Source: G963663365 sp963663365 (GTDB taxonomy: Bacteria > Hinthialibacterota > Hinthialibacteria > Hinthialibacterales > G963663365). Taken from it: a DNA stretch of 64,000 bases. Position 1 is the stretch's first letter. Each line of letters begins with the position of its first letter. Positions 63,785 through 64,000 of the stretch are shown here, piece by piece. A program made the translations under genes and the position numbers. The stretch spans positions 1,550,001 to 1,614,000 of the forward strand of contig CAXXIH010000008.1 in the NCBI GenBank assembly GCA_963663365.2, given 5' to 3'. The notes beneath the pieces were generated by a model. That model was given only the letters and a program-made list of their open reading frames with translations, was not told the origin of the DNA and searched no databases.

Positions 63785-63827
63785 CCCTCGCCTGAAGGCG
63801 AGGGGTTTGGAATACGGCTGAAGCCGT
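63785..63827 (-). repeat. Twin TGAA-loop hairpins at the IS200/IS605 right end
   Basis: CCCTCGCC-TGAA-GGCGAGGG (63785-63804) and ACGGC-TGAA-GCCGT (63814-63827) lie directly after the tnpA stop. Perfect small palindromes at this place are the ends recognised by Y1 transposases. They could also end transcription. Confidence 0.75.
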
Positions 63828-63828
63828 C

Positions 63829-64000
63829 TTAAGATTCTGTAATTCGAAAGTCGTCTTCCTTTTCGAGGTCTTGTTGCTCAATGTACGCTTTGATCACTTC
63901 GTCTGTCACATTGCCACTGCTCGCGGCAAAATACCCTCTTGCCCATAGATGTTGGCCCCAAAACTTCCGACGAATTTCGCTAAACTCTTGCTGGATTTTT
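63829..64000 (-). mobile_element. tnpA: IS200/IS605-family tnpA, 3' end only
   Basis: The minus-strand frame enters from beyond the window and stops at 63829-63831. It contains FSEIRRKFWGQHLWARGYF and ASSGNVTDEVIKAYIEQQ, the C-terminal part of single-domain Y1 transposases; the Tyr in KAYIEQQ matches the catalytic Tyr of IS608 TnpA. The start and HUH motif lie outside. Whether it is complete cannot be seen. Confidence 0.88.

Overview
This 64 kb window is bacterial chromosome of roughly 50% G+C. No rRNA or tRNA gene was found. The gene content suggests a free-living, flagellated, Gram-negative-type heterotroph from a poorly cultivated phylum. There are three short pseudopilins of the style common in Sumerlaeota, Hydrogenedentota, Lentisphaerae and Planctomycetes, two fliG genes, many secreted glycan-active enzymes, and a set of dispersed palindromic repeats. 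The phylum is an inference from gene style only.

Layout. 1-15.5 kb: the end of a hybrid sensor kinase, a pseudopilin, a GH95-like glycosidase, an alginate-lyase-like/DUF1080 protein, fliG copy 1, an alarmone-hydrolase-like HD protein, an SMP-30 family protein, a secreted metzincin protease, fliG copy 2, a YbdG-type MscS channel and an MFS permease. 15.5-17.5 kb: a repeat cluster and an AT-rich accessory membrane protein. 17.6-21.7 kb: an apparent operon of alpha-L-fucosidase, sialidase and gamma-glutamyltransferase. 22-30 kb: a YtrA-type GntR regulator / ABC exporter operon ending in two large surface proteins, with a clear operator at its promoter. 30.6-41.3 kb: a WD40-like protein, two more pseudopilins, a GH4 glycosidase broken by one frameshift, a GntR-LacI type regulator, a LamG-like protein, a membrane GT-C-like protein and YgfZ. 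41.5-43.1 kb: an IS1595 transposase remnant followed by a PIN-domain gene pair that may be a toxin-antitoxin module. 43.2-51.4 kb: a CgeB-like glycosyltransferase, an acyl-CoA ligase, a divergent transketolase-C paralogue, a split transketolase with a membrane protein gene between its subunits, and a GalT-like transferase. 51.5-57.4 kb: a CNNM/CBS gene and a full-length cobalamin-dependent metH, both broken by single-base indels, with a cobalamin riboswitch on the opposite strand between them. 57.4-64 kb: a 236-bp tandem repeat, a secreted gamma-glutamyltransferase, AT-rich accessory genes (a possible ADP-ribosyltransferase-like protein and a membrane-anchored Nudix-like protein), repeats, and the 3' end of an IS200/IS605 tnpA.

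The most unusual content is between the genes. At least two repeat families form hairpins whose stems change in both arms from copy to copy, so base pairing is kept while the sequence is not. Two unrelated accessory genes 44 kb apart share a near-identical promoter/leader with an inverted repeat. The indel-broken genes (metH, GH4, CNNM) could be decay or assembly errors; the sequence alone cannot decide.
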